64,000 nucleotides of DNA from an uncultured Bacteroidota bacterium (GTDB lineage: Bacteria; Bacteroidota; Bacteroidia; Flavobacteriales; Flavobacteriaceae). This document shows, piece by piece, positions 44,923 to 54,482 of the stretch; the stretch's first letter is position 1, and the number at the start of each line of letters is the position of its first letter. The position numbers were made by a program, and so were the translations under genes. The stretch is taken from the NCBI GenBank assembly GCA_902597545.1, contig CACJYD010000003.1, forward strand, positions 1 to 64,000. The letters are read 5' to 3'. Below the pieces are notes generated by a model. The model was not told the origin of the DNA. It did not search any database and saw nothing but the letters and a program-made list of their open reading frames with translations.

Positions 44923-46698
44923 ATGAATAAAGAAAATCAGTTTGATAATATAGAATTTATACTTCCTAAGAACCAAAGTAATGTCATTAAAGTTATTGGA
45001 ATTGGTGGAGGTGGTAGCAATGCAATTAATTATATGTACAATAAAGGCATAAAGGGTGTGGATTATGTAGTTTGCAATACAGATTCTCAAGCACTTGAAA
45101 ATAGTCCTGTTCCTAATAAGGTTCAATTAGGAATTAAAGAGACTGAGGGACTGGGTGCGGGTGCTGATCCTGTCGTTGGTGAAAAGGCTGCAATTGAAAG
45201 TTTAAATGAAATGCGGGGATTATTAGAAAAAAACACTAAAATGGTATTTATTACTGCTGGTATGGGAGGTGGAACTGGAACTGGCGCAGCTCCAATTATT
45301 TCAAAATTGGCTATGGAAATGGATATTCTCACTGTTGGTATTGTAACAATGCCTTTTGTATTTGAGGGTAAAATTAGAATGAGTCATGCAAATAAAGGTT
45401 TAGAAAAATTGAGAAAAAATGTTGATTCCTTAATAGTTGTAAATAATAATAAGTTAAGAGATATATATGGAAACTTAGGAGTAAAAGAAGGGTTTTCTAA
45501 GGCAGATGAAGTATTAGCTACAGCAGCTAAAGGAATTGCTGAAGTTATAACGCATCACTACACTCAAAATATTGATCTAAAGGATGCAAAGACAGTTCTT
45601 TCAAAAAGTGGAAATGCTATTATGGGATCATATAGTTCATCAGGTGAAAAAAGAGCATTAAATGCAGTTTCAAATGCATTGGATTCGCCGTTACTAAATG
45701 ACAATAGAATTGATGGAGCACAAAATGTTTTGCTGTTAATTGTATCGGGATCTAGTGAAGTTACAATTGATGAAATAGGTATTATTAATGATTACATTCA
45801 GGAAAAAGCTGGAAATAATGCAAATATTATTATGGGTATCGGTGATGATCCAAATTTGGGTGAAGAAATAACCGTAACTGTTATTGCTACTGGATTCGAT
45901 ATGAAACAACAAGATGAAATCTTGCATATTGAACCAAAAAAAACTATTTATAATTTGGATGATGAAACTGAAATTGTAGAGAATTTTAAAGACGAGGAAC
46001 CTACTGACCAATTTGAATTTTCATCTGATGAGATTGATTTTAAAAATATAGATTTTAATATTGATGAAATTCAAGGTGATGATTTTGTTAAAACCAACGA
46101 TGAAATTAAGAATATAGATATTGAATTTGAATCAGTTTCAAATATCAATGAACTTGTTGATGAAAAAATAGATTTAATTGATAGCAGAATTTTAAATGAT
46201 ATTGAGGTTAATGAACCAGAATTTGTAAAAATAAGTAATGAATTAAAGTTTGATTTTCCACATTCCAAAAAGATTGAAAATGATAGGGTTGTCCATATTT
46301 TAGAAGAAGATATAAATGAAATTGAAGTTATTGATCCTGTCCAAATTATTCCATACACAGTCGTTGATGAAAAAAATTCCAAAGTTGTTGCTGATGATAG
46401 CATGAAAGATGAAAAATTGAATTCCAATAAAGAAATCAACCCTTTGAATAGCCCTATTGTTGATGGTTTGGCAAAAAGAACCGAAGAGAGAAAAATTAAA
46501 TTAAAAGAATTTAATTATAAATTTGTAAAGCAAAGAAAAGTAGAGGATATGGAAAACGAACCTGCCTACAAAAGAGCTGGTATTGATTTAGATGAGAGCT
46601 TTGATAGTTCAGCTACCTTATCTTCACTAGATGAAGATAATGATGGTAATTTAGATATAAACTCTAAAAATTCATTCTTACACGATAATGTAGATTAA
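44923..46698 (+). CDS. ftsZ: Cell division protein FtsZ with long acidic linker
   Basis: The tubulin-like GTPase of the division ring. The GTPase core (about 1-325) has GIGGGGSNAINYM near 25, NTDSQAL, and the tubulin signature GMGGGTGTGAAP near 108-119. Residues 335-575 are a long Asp/Glu/Ile-rich region, far longer than the linker of E. coli (383 residues in all), and the last residues NSFLHDNVD form the likely conserved C-terminal peptide for partner binding. The length of 591 is within the range seen in Bacteroidota. Confidence 0.96.
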   Translation: MNKENQFDNIEFILPKNQSNVIKVIGIGGGGSNAINYMYNKGIKGVDYVVCNTDSQALENSPVPNKVQLGIKETEGLGAGADPVVGEKAAIESLNEMRGLLEKNTKMVFITAGMGGGTGTGAAPIISKLAMEMDILTVGIVTMPFVFEGKIRMSHANKGLEKLRKNVDSLIVVNNNKLRDIYGNLGVKEGFSKADEVLATAAKGIAEVITHHYTQNIDLKDAKTVLSKSGNAIMGSYSSSGEKRALNAVSNALDSPLLNDNRIDGAQNVLLLIVSGSSEVTIDEIGIINDYIQEKAGNNANIIMGIGDDPNLGEEITVTVIATGFDMKQQDEILHIEPKKTIYNLDDETEIVENFKDEEPTDQFEFSSDEIDFKNIDFNIDEIQGDDFVKTNDEIKNIDIEFESVSNINELVDEKIDLIDSRILNDIEVNEPEFVKISNELKFDFPHSKKIENDRVVHILEEDINEIEVIDPVQIIPYTVVDEKNSKVVADDSMKDEKLNSNKEINPLNSPIVDGLAKRTEERKIKLKEFNYKFVKQRKVEDMENEPAYKRAGIDLDESFDSSATLSSLDEDNDGNLDINSKNSFLHDNVD

Positions 46699-46701
46699 TT
46701 T

Positions 46702-47151
46702 ATGACACTTTCTGAAAATATTGATAATAAAATAAAAGAAGCAATGAAAAATAAGGATTCTGTTTCACTAGAATCTTTAAGAGCTATAAAATCCTCTATT
46801 CTTATTTTCAATACAAAAAAGGGTGGCTCTGGGGATCTTTCTAAAAATGATGAAATTCAAATCCTTAGCAAATTAGTTAAGCAAAGAAAAGAAAGTGCAG
46901 ATATTTATTTATCTCAAAATAGACCTGAGTTAGCTAAAATTGAAACTGATCAGGCTGATATAATTAAACAGTTTTTACCTGAACAGTTGACGGAGATTGA
47001 AATAGAAAAAATTGTAAGTGAAATTATAAGCAAAATAAATGCCTCAGGAATGAAAGATATGGGTAAAGTTATGGGTTTGGCAACAAAAGAACTTTCAGGT
47101 AAGGCTGATGGAAAAACAATTTCACAAATAGTCCGGAAAAATCTTTCATAA
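46702..47151 (+). CDS. GatB/YqeY domain-containing protein
   Basis: A 149-residue soluble protein matching the YqeY family, which resembles the tRNA-binding tail of GatB: EAMKNKDSVSLESLRAIKS near 12-30, LVKQRKESADIYLSQNRPELAKIE near 57-80, FLPEQLTEIEIEKIV near 92, and MGKVMGLATKELSGKADGK near 118. The role is uncertain; tRNA binding or amidotransferase-related activity has been proposed. It directly follows ftsZ (3 bases), a conserved position in this group. Confidence 0.92.
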   Translation: MTLSENIDNKIKEAMKNKDSVSLESLRAIKSSILIFNTKKGGSGDLSKNDEIQILSKLVKQRKESADIYLSQNRPELAKIETDQADIIKQFLPEQLTEIEIEKIVSEIISKINASGMKDMGKVMGLATKELSGKADGKTISQIVRKNLS

Positions 47152-47160
47152 TACATTAAT

Positions 47161-47234
47161 GGCCAAGTAGTTCAACTGGATAGAACATCAGATTTCGGCT
47201 CTGAGGGTTGAGGGTTCGAATCCTTCCTTGGTCA
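47161..47234 (+). tRNA. tRNA-Arg (anticodon UCG)
   Basis: A 74-base cloverleaf reads cleanly. The acceptor stem GGCCAAG pairs with CTTGGTC (one G-U). The D stem is GTTC/GAAC, the anticodon stem TCAGA/TCTGA with loop TTTCGGC (anticodon TCG at 47195-47197), the variable loop GGGTT, and the T arm GAGGG-TTCGAAT-CCTTC. The discriminator base is A73. CCA is not encoded. It would decode CGA and neighbouring Arg codons. It lies 9 bases after the YqeY-like gene and touches the MATE gene stop codon on the other strand. Confidence 0.95.
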
Positions 47235-48605
47235 CTATTTTTTTATTTCCAAGCTACATTTATTGAAAAATCTTATTGAAAGTAAAATAGATGCTATTAA
47301 CAGACCTATTAAAAAACCAATCCATACACCCGTGGCTTTAAGATCTGTATATAATCCAAGGTAAATCATAATTGGGACACCAAAAACCACGTATGATAAA
47401 AAACAAATAACCGAAGGTATCTTTACATCTTGAATACCACGTAAGGCACCTTGAGCAACAATTTGTATTCCATCAAAGATTTGAAATAAAGCTACTATTA
47501 TTAATAATTTAGAAGCAATACTAACAGTTTCTAAAACATCAAAACTTTCGTTATTATCTAAATAAAGCCAGGGTAATAAGTCAGAGAAAATAATAAATAC
47601 TATAGCAAATATAATTTCAATTAGAATTGTAATTAAGAATATTGATATTGCTATGCGCTTAAGGTTTATGTAATCACTAAGTCCTTTTTGATTTCCAATT
47701 CTTATTGTAGCAGCAACACTTAGGCCTAATGCAACCATAAATGTTAATGAAGATAAATTAAGTGCAATTTGATTTGCAGCTTGATGGTTAACTCCTATAA
47801 TTCCACAAACCCATATTCCTGAGATAAAAAATCCAACTTCAAACATCATTTGTAATGCTGATGGATAACCAAGATTCACAATTTTATTTATAATTTTTGA
47901 AGAATATTTTAGGTTAAATAGCTTATCAATGTATTGATTTATTTTTGGATTAGATTTAATAAGGTATATTATAATTATAACCATAATAAATCTTGATATT
48001 AATGTCCCAATACCTGCACCAACTAACTCTAATCTGGGGAAACCAAATTTCCCATATATTAAAATATAGTTTAAGACAACATTAATGATATTAGCAATTA
48101 CAGTAGAAATCATTGCAATTTTTGTAAAAGATAATCCATCAGAAAATTGTTTAAATGATTGAAAAATAATTAATGGAAACAAGGATATTGCTACTAAGGA
48201 AATATAAGGGTATGCTAAAGTAACCACTATTTCAGGCTGACCCATATAATATATTATTGGTTTTGAAATTAAAACTAAAACAGTTAAAATCAACCCTAAA
48301 ATCGAGCAAATAATTATACCATTTGACAAAATGGATTTTGTTTTATTATTGTCTTTTAACGCGTCACTTTCTGCAATTAAAGGTGTGATTGCAGTTGAGA
48401 ATCCAATACCAAAAGACATTGCTAGAAACACAAAACTATTTCCTAGTGATATTGCAGCTAACTCAGATGTTCCCAATTGACCAACCATAGCATTATCTAC
48501 AAATCCCACTAGTGTATGACCTATCATACCAATAATGACTGGATATGCTAGTTTTAGGTTATATGAAAATTCTTTAGTGTAAGGTTTTAAAAAATTCAAT
48601 ATCAC
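47235..48605 (-). CDS. MATE family efflux transporter
   Basis: An inner membrane Na+- or H+-driven exporter of 456 residues with about twelve helices in two related halves. Family features include the N-terminal LAYPVIIGMIGHTLVGFVDNAMVG-like region near 20-42, LGTSELAAISLGNS, and GFSTAITPLIAE. The substrate is unknown. It is the last gene of a four-gene minus operon and overlaps the M14 peptidase gene by 4 bases, so it may export something connected to the three secreted enzymes encoded upstream, though housekeeping detoxification is equally possible. Confidence 0.92.
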   Translation of the reverse strand: MILNFLKPYTKEFSYNLKLAYPVIIGMIGHTLVGFVDNAMVGQLGTSELAAISLGNSFVFLAMSFGIGFSTAITPLIAESDALKDNNKTKSILSNGIIICSILGLILTVLVLISKPIIYYMGQPEIVVTLAYPYISLVAISLFPLIIFQSFKQFSDGLSFTKIAMISTVIANIINVVLNYILIYGKFGFPRLELVGAGIGTLISRFIMVIIIIYLIKSNPKINQYIDKLFNLKYSSKIINKIVNLGYPSALQMMFEVGFFISGIWVCGIIGVNHQAANQIALNLSSLTFMVALGLSVAATIRIGNQKGLSDYINLKRIAISIFLITILIEIIFAIVFIIFSDLLPWLYLDNNESFDVLETVSIASKLLIIVALFQIFDGIQIVAQGALRGIQDVKIPSVICFLSYVVFGVPIMIYLGLYTDLKATGVWIGFLIGLLIASILLSIRFFNKCSLEIKK

Positions 48606-51067
48606 ATTTTATTTGATAAATAAACAGCATTCATCAATAATCTATTTGTCCCATACCAGAAAGCTCTAAAGTTAGTATTATCAGCAAATAAGAAAATTTT
48701 TCCAGATAAATATCTTTTTATTTTGAATGGTACGCTATTAATTAATAATTCAAAATTATCATCAGAAATATACCCACTGAGTAGTGCATTTTTTGAGTAT
48801 TGAATAGGATTATTGAAACTATTTTTCTCAGGTTTCATAAAAATAGTATTGTTTTTAAAAGTTGGTAGATTATCATTTATAATACCAAAATTAATAGGAT
48901 GGCTTTTATCAATTTCTGTATTGAAAATTGTACCTCCAATAACTTGTGATCCAGTAAATTTTCCTCTGTCTTTGAAGGAAACATTAGAAGCATATTTATC
49001 ATTTTTAAGAAAATCAATATTGATAATTTTATTTTCCTTAAGCCAATTAATTGAACTTCTGTATGCAATTAAATTACCTCCATTTTTTAAATAGTTTTCA
49101 ATTTTTTTAATGTCAATATTTTTTCCGGAATAACTTGGTAGAATAATATGAGAGTATTCCAATAGGTTTGCTCTATTCAAATTTTTTATATCAATTTTAG
49201 TTATTGGGATCTTATATCTTGTATCAAAAAGATGCCAAATTTCTCCTGCATCATATGCTCTAACACCATTTCCAACTATCAATCCAACCTTTGGTTTTAC
49301 AATAGTTGTAAAAGAATTGGAACCAACACCTATATTATCCTCATATCCACTTGATAATGCGTAAACATCAATTCCAGTTTTATTAGAAATATTAGTCAAA
49401 AGATTAAAAAGTTTCTCAGGTTTTTGAGATTGACCTTCCACAGGAATAAGGATACTTCCATAATCAAAATAATTATTTTTTATTTTGAATGATTTACTGC
49501 TTGATTTTAATCTTATTTTTTTTTGTTGCAAATAATTGATAAATGCTGGAATATTATAATCATGAGGTTTGATTAAATATCCATAGTTTGAAAAACCACT
49601 TACTTTTCCCTCTGGTTTTTCAAATATTTTATTCCCTTCTAAACTTTCTTTAAGAAAATCATAATTCAAATTAAATGCTAATGGGAAAGTCCATGCAGAA
49701 ACATCATAAAACAGACTATCCTCAAACTTTGTTTGTGTATCAAACATTGCTTTTATCAATTTTGATTTTTTCTGATTAATGGGTACATAATATTTAAATT
49801 TTTCACCATCAGTTTCAAAAATATCAATTTTGTGAGCCTTAAGAATTTTTGCTAGCTGATAACTACTGGTTTTGTCATGATTATTTCCAAAACCAATTCC
49901 CTTATATTTTAACTTCGTACTTTCATTAAAGTTGTTAACGTAAAAGGCATTCATATATGCAAGAAGCTCATTTTTCAGTGAGCTAGCAGCTTTTAGTGTT
50001 GATAGTGTTGTAGTTAATTGATTTCTTATTGCAAAAGGAAAAGTAAGAATACCATTTTGACTATTTTGTATGTGGCCTCTAGAGCTACCTTGCTCAAATA
50101 ATATTCCAATGCCACCATTTACATCAGGGTATGTTGATCCCTTACCAAAATAGAAATCATCATAATCTTCTTTACTGTAGTATAAGCTTCCAATTTTGTC
50201 TAAATAATCAGCATGATATTTTGCGATTTTTTCAGTTAACTCTTGATTTAAATTAGGTATTAATGGGTTTACTCTAGAGGGAACACCAGGTTGAAAAAAG
50301 AATGTAGAATTTGTACCCATTTCATGGTGGTCAGTAACTATATTTGGTAGCCATTCTGTAAATGTTTTTATTCTAGCCTGAGATTCTGGAAGTTGAACCG
50401 GTAACCAGTCACGGTTTAAATCAAACCAATAATGATTTGTCCTTCCGCCAGGCCAAACTTCGCTAAACTCTCTGTCACTATTATCAGGATTTGGTACTAA
50501 ATTTTTATTAGAATTAACCCATGTAGCAAATCTTTGTAATCCATCAGGATTTAAGCATGGATCAAATAAAATAACAGTGTTGTTCAGAATTTTTAACGTT
50601 TCAGTATCATTTGATGCAGCCAAATAATATAAGCCCAACAAAGCAGCATTAGCTGCGCTTGCTTCATTTCCATGTACTGAGTAACCTTGGTAAACAATTG
50701 CAGGCATATTTTCAAAGTCGGATTTTTTAGCACCATTTGATATTTTTAAATGATTATTTCTAATTAAGTCTAAATTTTTAATATTTTCTTCAGATGAGAC
50801 CTTTAAAATCAATAGTGGTCTGTTTTCATAAGTTTTACCTGTCTCTTTAATTGTTATTCTCTTTGATGCATTAGCTAATGCATACATGTACTGAACTAGT
50901 TTGTCATGTGTTACATGCCATTCACCTACTTCATGACCTATTACTTCACTTGGTTTTGGTATAGATTCATTAAAATTATTTGTATTACCAAAATAATAGT
51001 TTAAATCAGTTTGAGAATTGAGGTTTATTGCATAAAATATTGCAATTACAAAAAATATATTTTTCAT
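48602..51067 (-). CDS. Secreted M14 zinc carboxypeptidase with C-terminal GATase-like domain
   Basis: An 821-residue exported metallopeptidase. A signal peptide (about 1-18) is followed by the M14 catalytic domain. Zinc ligands are His132 and Glu135 in SVHGNEAS and a His in VTDHHEMGTN; the Asn/Arg substrate site is in FDLNRDW, and the general base Glu is in ILFEQGSSRG. Beyond about 400, the C-terminal half contains a class I glutamine-amidotransferase-like fold (VGLIVGNGVRAYDAGEIW, SHIILPSYSG, GGNLIAYRSS) without an obvious catalytic Cys. Likely substrates are peptides or peptidoglycan-derived stems outside the cytoplasm; the specificity is unknown. Confidence 0.9.
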   Translation of the reverse strand: MKNIFFVIAIFYAINLNSQTDLNYYFGNTNNFNESIPKPSEVIGHEVGEWHVTHDKLVQYMYALANASKRITIKETGKTYENRPLLILKVSSEENIKNLDLIRNNHLKISNGAKKSDFENMPAIVYQGYSVHGNEASAANAALLGLYYLAASNDTETLKILNNTVILFDPCLNPDGLQRFATWVNSNKNLVPNPDNSDREFSEVWPGGRTNHYWFDLNRDWLPVQLPESQARIKTFTEWLPNIVTDHHEMGTNSTFFFQPGVPSRVNPLIPNLNQELTEKIAKYHADYLDKIGSLYYSKEDYDDFYFGKGSTYPDVNGGIGILFEQGSSRGHIQNSQNGILTFPFAIRNQLTTTLSTLKAASSLKNELLAYMNAFYVNNFNESTKLKYKGIGFGNNHDKTSSYQLAKILKAHKIDIFETDGEKFKYYVPINQKKSKLIKAMFDTQTKFEDSLFYDVSAWTFPLAFNLNYDFLKESLEGNKIFEKPEGKVSGFSNYGYLIKPHDYNIPAFINYLQQKKIRLKSSSKSFKIKNNYFDYGSILIPVEGQSQKPEKLFNLLTNISNKTGIDVYALSSGYEDNIGVGSNSFTTIVKPKVGLIVGNGVRAYDAGEIWHLFDTRYKIPITKIDIKNLNRANLLEYSHIILPSYSGKNIDIKKIENYLKNGGNLIAYRSSINWLKENKIINIDFLKNDKYASNVSFKDRGKFTGSQVIGGTIFNTEIDKSHPINFGIINDNLPTFKNNTIFMKPEKNSFNNPIQYSKNALLSGYISDDNFELLINSVPFKIKRYLSGKIFLFADNTNFRAFWYGTNRLLMNAVYLSNKM

Positions 51068-52197
51068 TCTATATTTATTTTTTTATTGATTTTTAAGTTT
51101 GTTTTTGGAGCTATTACGTAGTTCAAAATTTCAAAAGGAAGATCTAACGTTGTCAAAATATTTTTAGTTTTAATATAGACCTCTTTTTCAGATTTAGGAG
51201 CTAGCTCTATAAAATTAAAATCACTGTGAAAGGTAAATTCACCCAAATATTTTAGTTGAATAGGTGCTACGGAATGATTTATTAATTTTACTTTCAATAG
51301 TTTTTCAGCACTAAACATTCCACCACTATTATAACCCTCACTAATCACACTTAAATTCTCACTAGCTACATCATACAGATTTTCTTCTTTTCCAATAATC
51401 AAGTCATGGAACCAAACAAAAGTTTTACCTTGAAATAAAGCATCACTAGTTGCTTTTATTGTTCTATTCTCAGCTATTATAAAAGTTAAAGGCCTATGAT
51501 AACTTTCTCTTTCATTTTTAAAATCCCAATCGATAAGGACATGAACATCACTTGTGCCAATAATAGTAAGGTTATTTTCTAATGCAATCTGCATCGCTTC
51601 CTCAGAAAAAGTAAACATATTTACAACTTCAATTCCATGTAAATATTTCTTATTAATTATTTCTTTGTGAATTGGGTCAAGTCTTGCTATACCATCACTT
51701 CTTTGTGCTTCCCAGTGAGGATGATTCCAAAAAACAAACGCATCTTGGTTATTAGCTTCTTTTATTGCATCCATGAATTCTTTAGGTTTTTTGTCTGAAT
51801 TAAAAAATTTATTAACGTCATTTACAAAAATTGCATTATAATGACCTGGTGGCATGCCCTTAGTAATTTCTGTTCCATGAACAACAGCTAAGGGTTGTTT
51901 TTGAACATATCCAGAAGCTATCTGAAATGATCTGTTTCTATTGGGATGGGGTATATCAACTATATGAGATTGGTATTCAATGTGTTCAGTTAGTGATATT
52001 AAATCTATGCTATCACGAATCGCTTCATCAACTCTTATAGTTGGCCAAACTAATCCATCAGAAAATACTGTATGAATATGTAAATCAGAAGATATAAAAA
52101 ATTTACCCTCAGGACTCTTGAAAAATGTTTTAACTCCCTGAGAAAAAATCATATTAGAGAAAATAAAAAATATGATTATGTATTTTGAATTTTTCAT
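51064..52197 (-). CDS. Secreted PHP-domain metal-dependent phosphoesterase
   Basis: A 377-residue protein with a signal peptide (about 1-20) and a PHP domain (about 30-260). Metal-binding motifs are DLHIHTVFSDG (His40, His42), SLTEHIEYQ, FWNHPHWE and GTSDVHVLID. The C-terminal part from about 280 looks like a beta sandwich. PHP enzymes hydrolyse phosphate esters; exported Bacteroidota members resemble phosphodiesterases, but no substrate can be named. It overlaps both neighbours by 4 bases. Confidence 0.85.
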   Translation of the reverse strand: MKNSKYIIIFFIFSNMIFSQGVKTFFKSPEGKFFISSDLHIHTVFSDGLVWPTIRVDEAIRDSIDLISLTEHIEYQSHIVDIPHPNRNRSFQIASGYVQKQPLAVVHGTEITKGMPPGHYNAIFVNDVNKFFNSDKKPKEFMDAIKEANNQDAFVFWNHPHWEAQRSDGIARLDPIHKEIINKKYLHGIEVVNMFTFSEEAMQIALENNLTIIGTSDVHVLIDWDFKNERESYHRPLTFIIAENRTIKATSDALFQGKTFVWFHDLIIGKEENLYDVASENLSVISEGYNSGGMFSAEKLLKVKLINHSVAPIQLKYLGEFTFHSDFNFIELAPKSEKEVYIKTKNILTTLDLPFEILNYVIAPKTNLKINKKINIE

Positions 52198-53834
52198 AGG
52201 CTAACGGTTTTTAATATTCGTTTTTTTATTCGTTTATATTTTTTTAGACTAGTTGAATATGTTGTATAGTTTGTGAAAATTTTATCAATTATCTTTTTAT
52301 GAAAAACAAAATCAATTTTTTTTAACATTTCTAATAACTCATAATCTTCACATCCAATTCTGTGAGCTTCAAACCTCAGAGATGATAAAGGGCCCTCTTC
52401 ACCAGGGTATATAACATGAGTATCTCCTGCAGGAAGGAAATTATTTGGACCTGCAATTGGAGATGGATGTTTTATAACACTTTGAGTAAAAGGGTCAGCT
52501 TTATATTGGTTTAAACCCCAATGTAAATAGCCCATAGTATTATACTTTGAACCACCCCAACCAAAATAAACTTGTCTAATTTTTTCCATATCTAATGTCC
52601 TGTTTAGCCATTTTCCGCCAGGTACCAAACATGTATAAACAAGTACTTTTTCACCCAACTTTTCTCTTGATCTAAAAAAATCTTCATTTTCTTGAAAATC
52701 ATTAATTATTGGACACCAAATATCAATTGCATTACCTAAGCTTTCTCTAGTATTTGTTGCTTCCATTATCTTAATTTCAGGATAGATTGTTTTGATTTGC
52801 ATTGAGACATCGGAATAGCATTTAGCATTAACAGACGTAGGCTCATCGGCAATATGTTGTAACCATTGCTTTGTTAAATTATATTTTTGAGTAAATTTTT
52901 TAATTTTTTTAGTGATAATTTCTATTTCATTTTTACCTTCATCAGTATAATAGCCAACGTTTCTGAGTTTTGTAATAAGTTCAGGACTTCCCCAGTCATC
53001 ATTCTTACCTCTACCTAATAGATGCGGGGACTCAAAAAATTTAAAACCATATTTAAGAAATACATTAATAAATGAGATCATTTTTTCTTCATCTAAAAAA
53101 ATCTCTCCATCTTTTAGATTAATTAATTCTCCTGGTATTTTAACACAATTCTGCCTGCCAGATGCCATCATTTTAGCGTATTTGTCCAACATTATATACC
53201 ATTTAGAACTCCACCTTTTAAGATTATGATATTCTTCCATTTTAGATAAATTAAACCAGTTAGTGTAAAAGAAATTACTTGAATCAAGGTTAGGTATTAA
53301 AGTATCGTAAATATTTATTTTAAGTTTTAAATTATATTGTATGCTGTTAATTAATATTTTAAAATCTAATTTGTGATTTTTCACTACTAAATCTTTATCA
53401 ATTGGAATCTTAATATTAATCAAACTATAGTTTGTTTTGGTAATAATACTTTTAGAATTTAATGGTTTAATGACCTCAAAGATTTCAAAAGGTGCTCGCC
53501 TTATCACATGAGGATTTATTAATCCTTTAAATTGTTCTGTCCTACTATCTAATCCAGTATTTTGTTCAACAGGTACTGCAAGAACTTCACTTAGATCAAC
53601 TTTATTGATTGTTGGACTTTGGTAATTAACTTCAACAATTGAATTTAGATTAGAATAAACTATTAGATTAACATCGACAGTGGTGTTTTTCGCTGTATTA
53701 ACAGTGTATGATTTTGGAAATTTAGTTTTATTAACATCAGGGTAAACGGCATCTAAAACATTAGAAAAACCTACATCCTGAGCGATTGCTAGAAATGAAA
53801 AAAAAAATAGTATTGTATTAAAAATATTTTTCAT
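52194..53834 (-). CDS. DUF4091 / GH123-like glycoside hydrolase-related protein
   Basis: A 546-residue exported protein (signal peptide about 1-18, FFFSFLAIAQ). The second half (about 190-540) matches the DUF4091 catalytic domain of glycoside hydrolase family 123, with the paired acids Asp-Glu in HIADEPTS near 330 and with YLHWGLNQYK and LSSLRFEAHRIGCEDYEL further on. Family GH123 enzymes act on N-acetylgalactosamine-containing glycans by substrate-assisted catalysis, but DUF4091 is broad and the specificity here is unknown. It is the first gene of the operon. The divergent DUF1080 lipoprotein gene starts 43 bases away. Confidence 0.82.
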   Translation of the reverse strand: MKNIFNTILFFFSFLAIAQDVGFSNVLDAVYPDVNKTKFPKSYTVNTAKNTTVDVNLIVYSNLNSIVEVNYQSPTINKVDLSEVLAVPVEQNTGLDSRTEQFKGLINPHVIRRAPFEIFEVIKPLNSKSIITKTNYSLINIKIPIDKDLVVKNHKLDFKILINSIQYNLKLKINIYDTLIPNLDSSNFFYTNWFNLSKMEEYHNLKRWSSKWYIMLDKYAKMMASGRQNCVKIPGELINLKDGEIFLDEEKMISFINVFLKYGFKFFESPHLLGRGKNDDWGSPELITKLRNVGYYTDEGKNEIEIITKKIKKFTQKYNLTKQWLQHIADEPTSVNAKCYSDVSMQIKTIYPEIKIMEATNTRESLGNAIDIWCPIINDFQENEDFFRSREKLGEKVLVYTCLVPGGKWLNRTLDMEKIRQVYFGWGGSKYNTMGYLHWGLNQYKADPFTQSVIKHPSPIAGPNNFLPAGDTHVIYPGEEGPLSSLRFEAHRIGCEDYELLEMLKKIDFVFHKKIIDKIFTNYTTYSTSLKKYKRIKKRILKTVSL

Positions 53835-53876
53835 TTAAATTTTCATTAATTTAAGAAAAAATTAAAACAGCTTAGT

Positions 53877-54482
53877 ATGAAAAAATATTATTTATTATTC
53901 CCTTTGATAGTTTTTTTATTTTCTTGCAATAAGAATCAAAAATTAGAAACTATTTCGCTATTTAATGGTGAAAATCTAGATGGTTGGATCATTTATGGAA
54001 CTGAGAAATGGTATGTTGAGAATAATGAGCTTGTTTGCGAAAGCGGTCCTGACGAGCAGTACGGTTATTTAGGTACTGATGAATATTATGATGACTTTAT
54101 TCTTGAATTAAACTTTAAACAGGAAAATAATGGCAATAGTGGCGTATTCTTTAGATCAACTGTTGATGGTACCAAAGTAAAGGGTTGGCAAGTTGAAGTT
54201 GCACCACCTGGTTTGCATTCAGGTGGAATATATGAATCTTATGGTCGTGGATGGTTAATCAAGCCTGATAAGTCTAATGATTCAGTTGTAAAAATGGGAG
54301 AGTGGAACAAGATGAAAATAAAAGTGTTAGGAGATGAGGTTACAACCTGGATTAATGATTTAGAAATGATTAAAATTAAAGATTCAATAATAGGGGAAGG
54401 AGTAGGTGGCGTTGCTTTACAAATCCATGATGGTGGAGGAATCAAGGTTAAGTGGAAAAATTTAAAGATTCAAAAGCTTTAA
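53877..54482 (+). CDS. DUF1080 (3-keto-disaccharide hydrolase-type) lipoprotein
   Basis: A 201-residue predicted lipoprotein (hydrophobic 5-16, lipobox LFSC17). It has a single concanavalin-like DUF1080 domain: LFNGENLDGWIIYG near 28, NNELVCESG, YDDFILELNFKQENNGNSG-type region near 80, GVFFRS, and GGVALQIHDGGGIKVKWKN at the end. The family is named 3-keto-disaccharide hydrolase and is typical of polysaccharide-using Bacteroidota. Divergent placement next to the GH123-like gene suggests a glycan-related role. Its stop overlaps the anmK stop by 4 bases. Confidence 0.88.
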   Translation: MKKYYLLFPLIVFLFSCNKNQKLETISLFNGENLDGWIIYGTEKWYVENNELVCESGPDEQYGYLGTDEYYDDFILELNFKQENNGNSGVFFRSTVDGTKVKGWQVEVAPPGLHSGGIYESYGRGWLIKPDKSNDSVVKMGEWNKMKIKVLGDEVTTWINDLEMIKIKDSIIGEGVGGVALQIHDGGGIKVKWKNLKIQKL

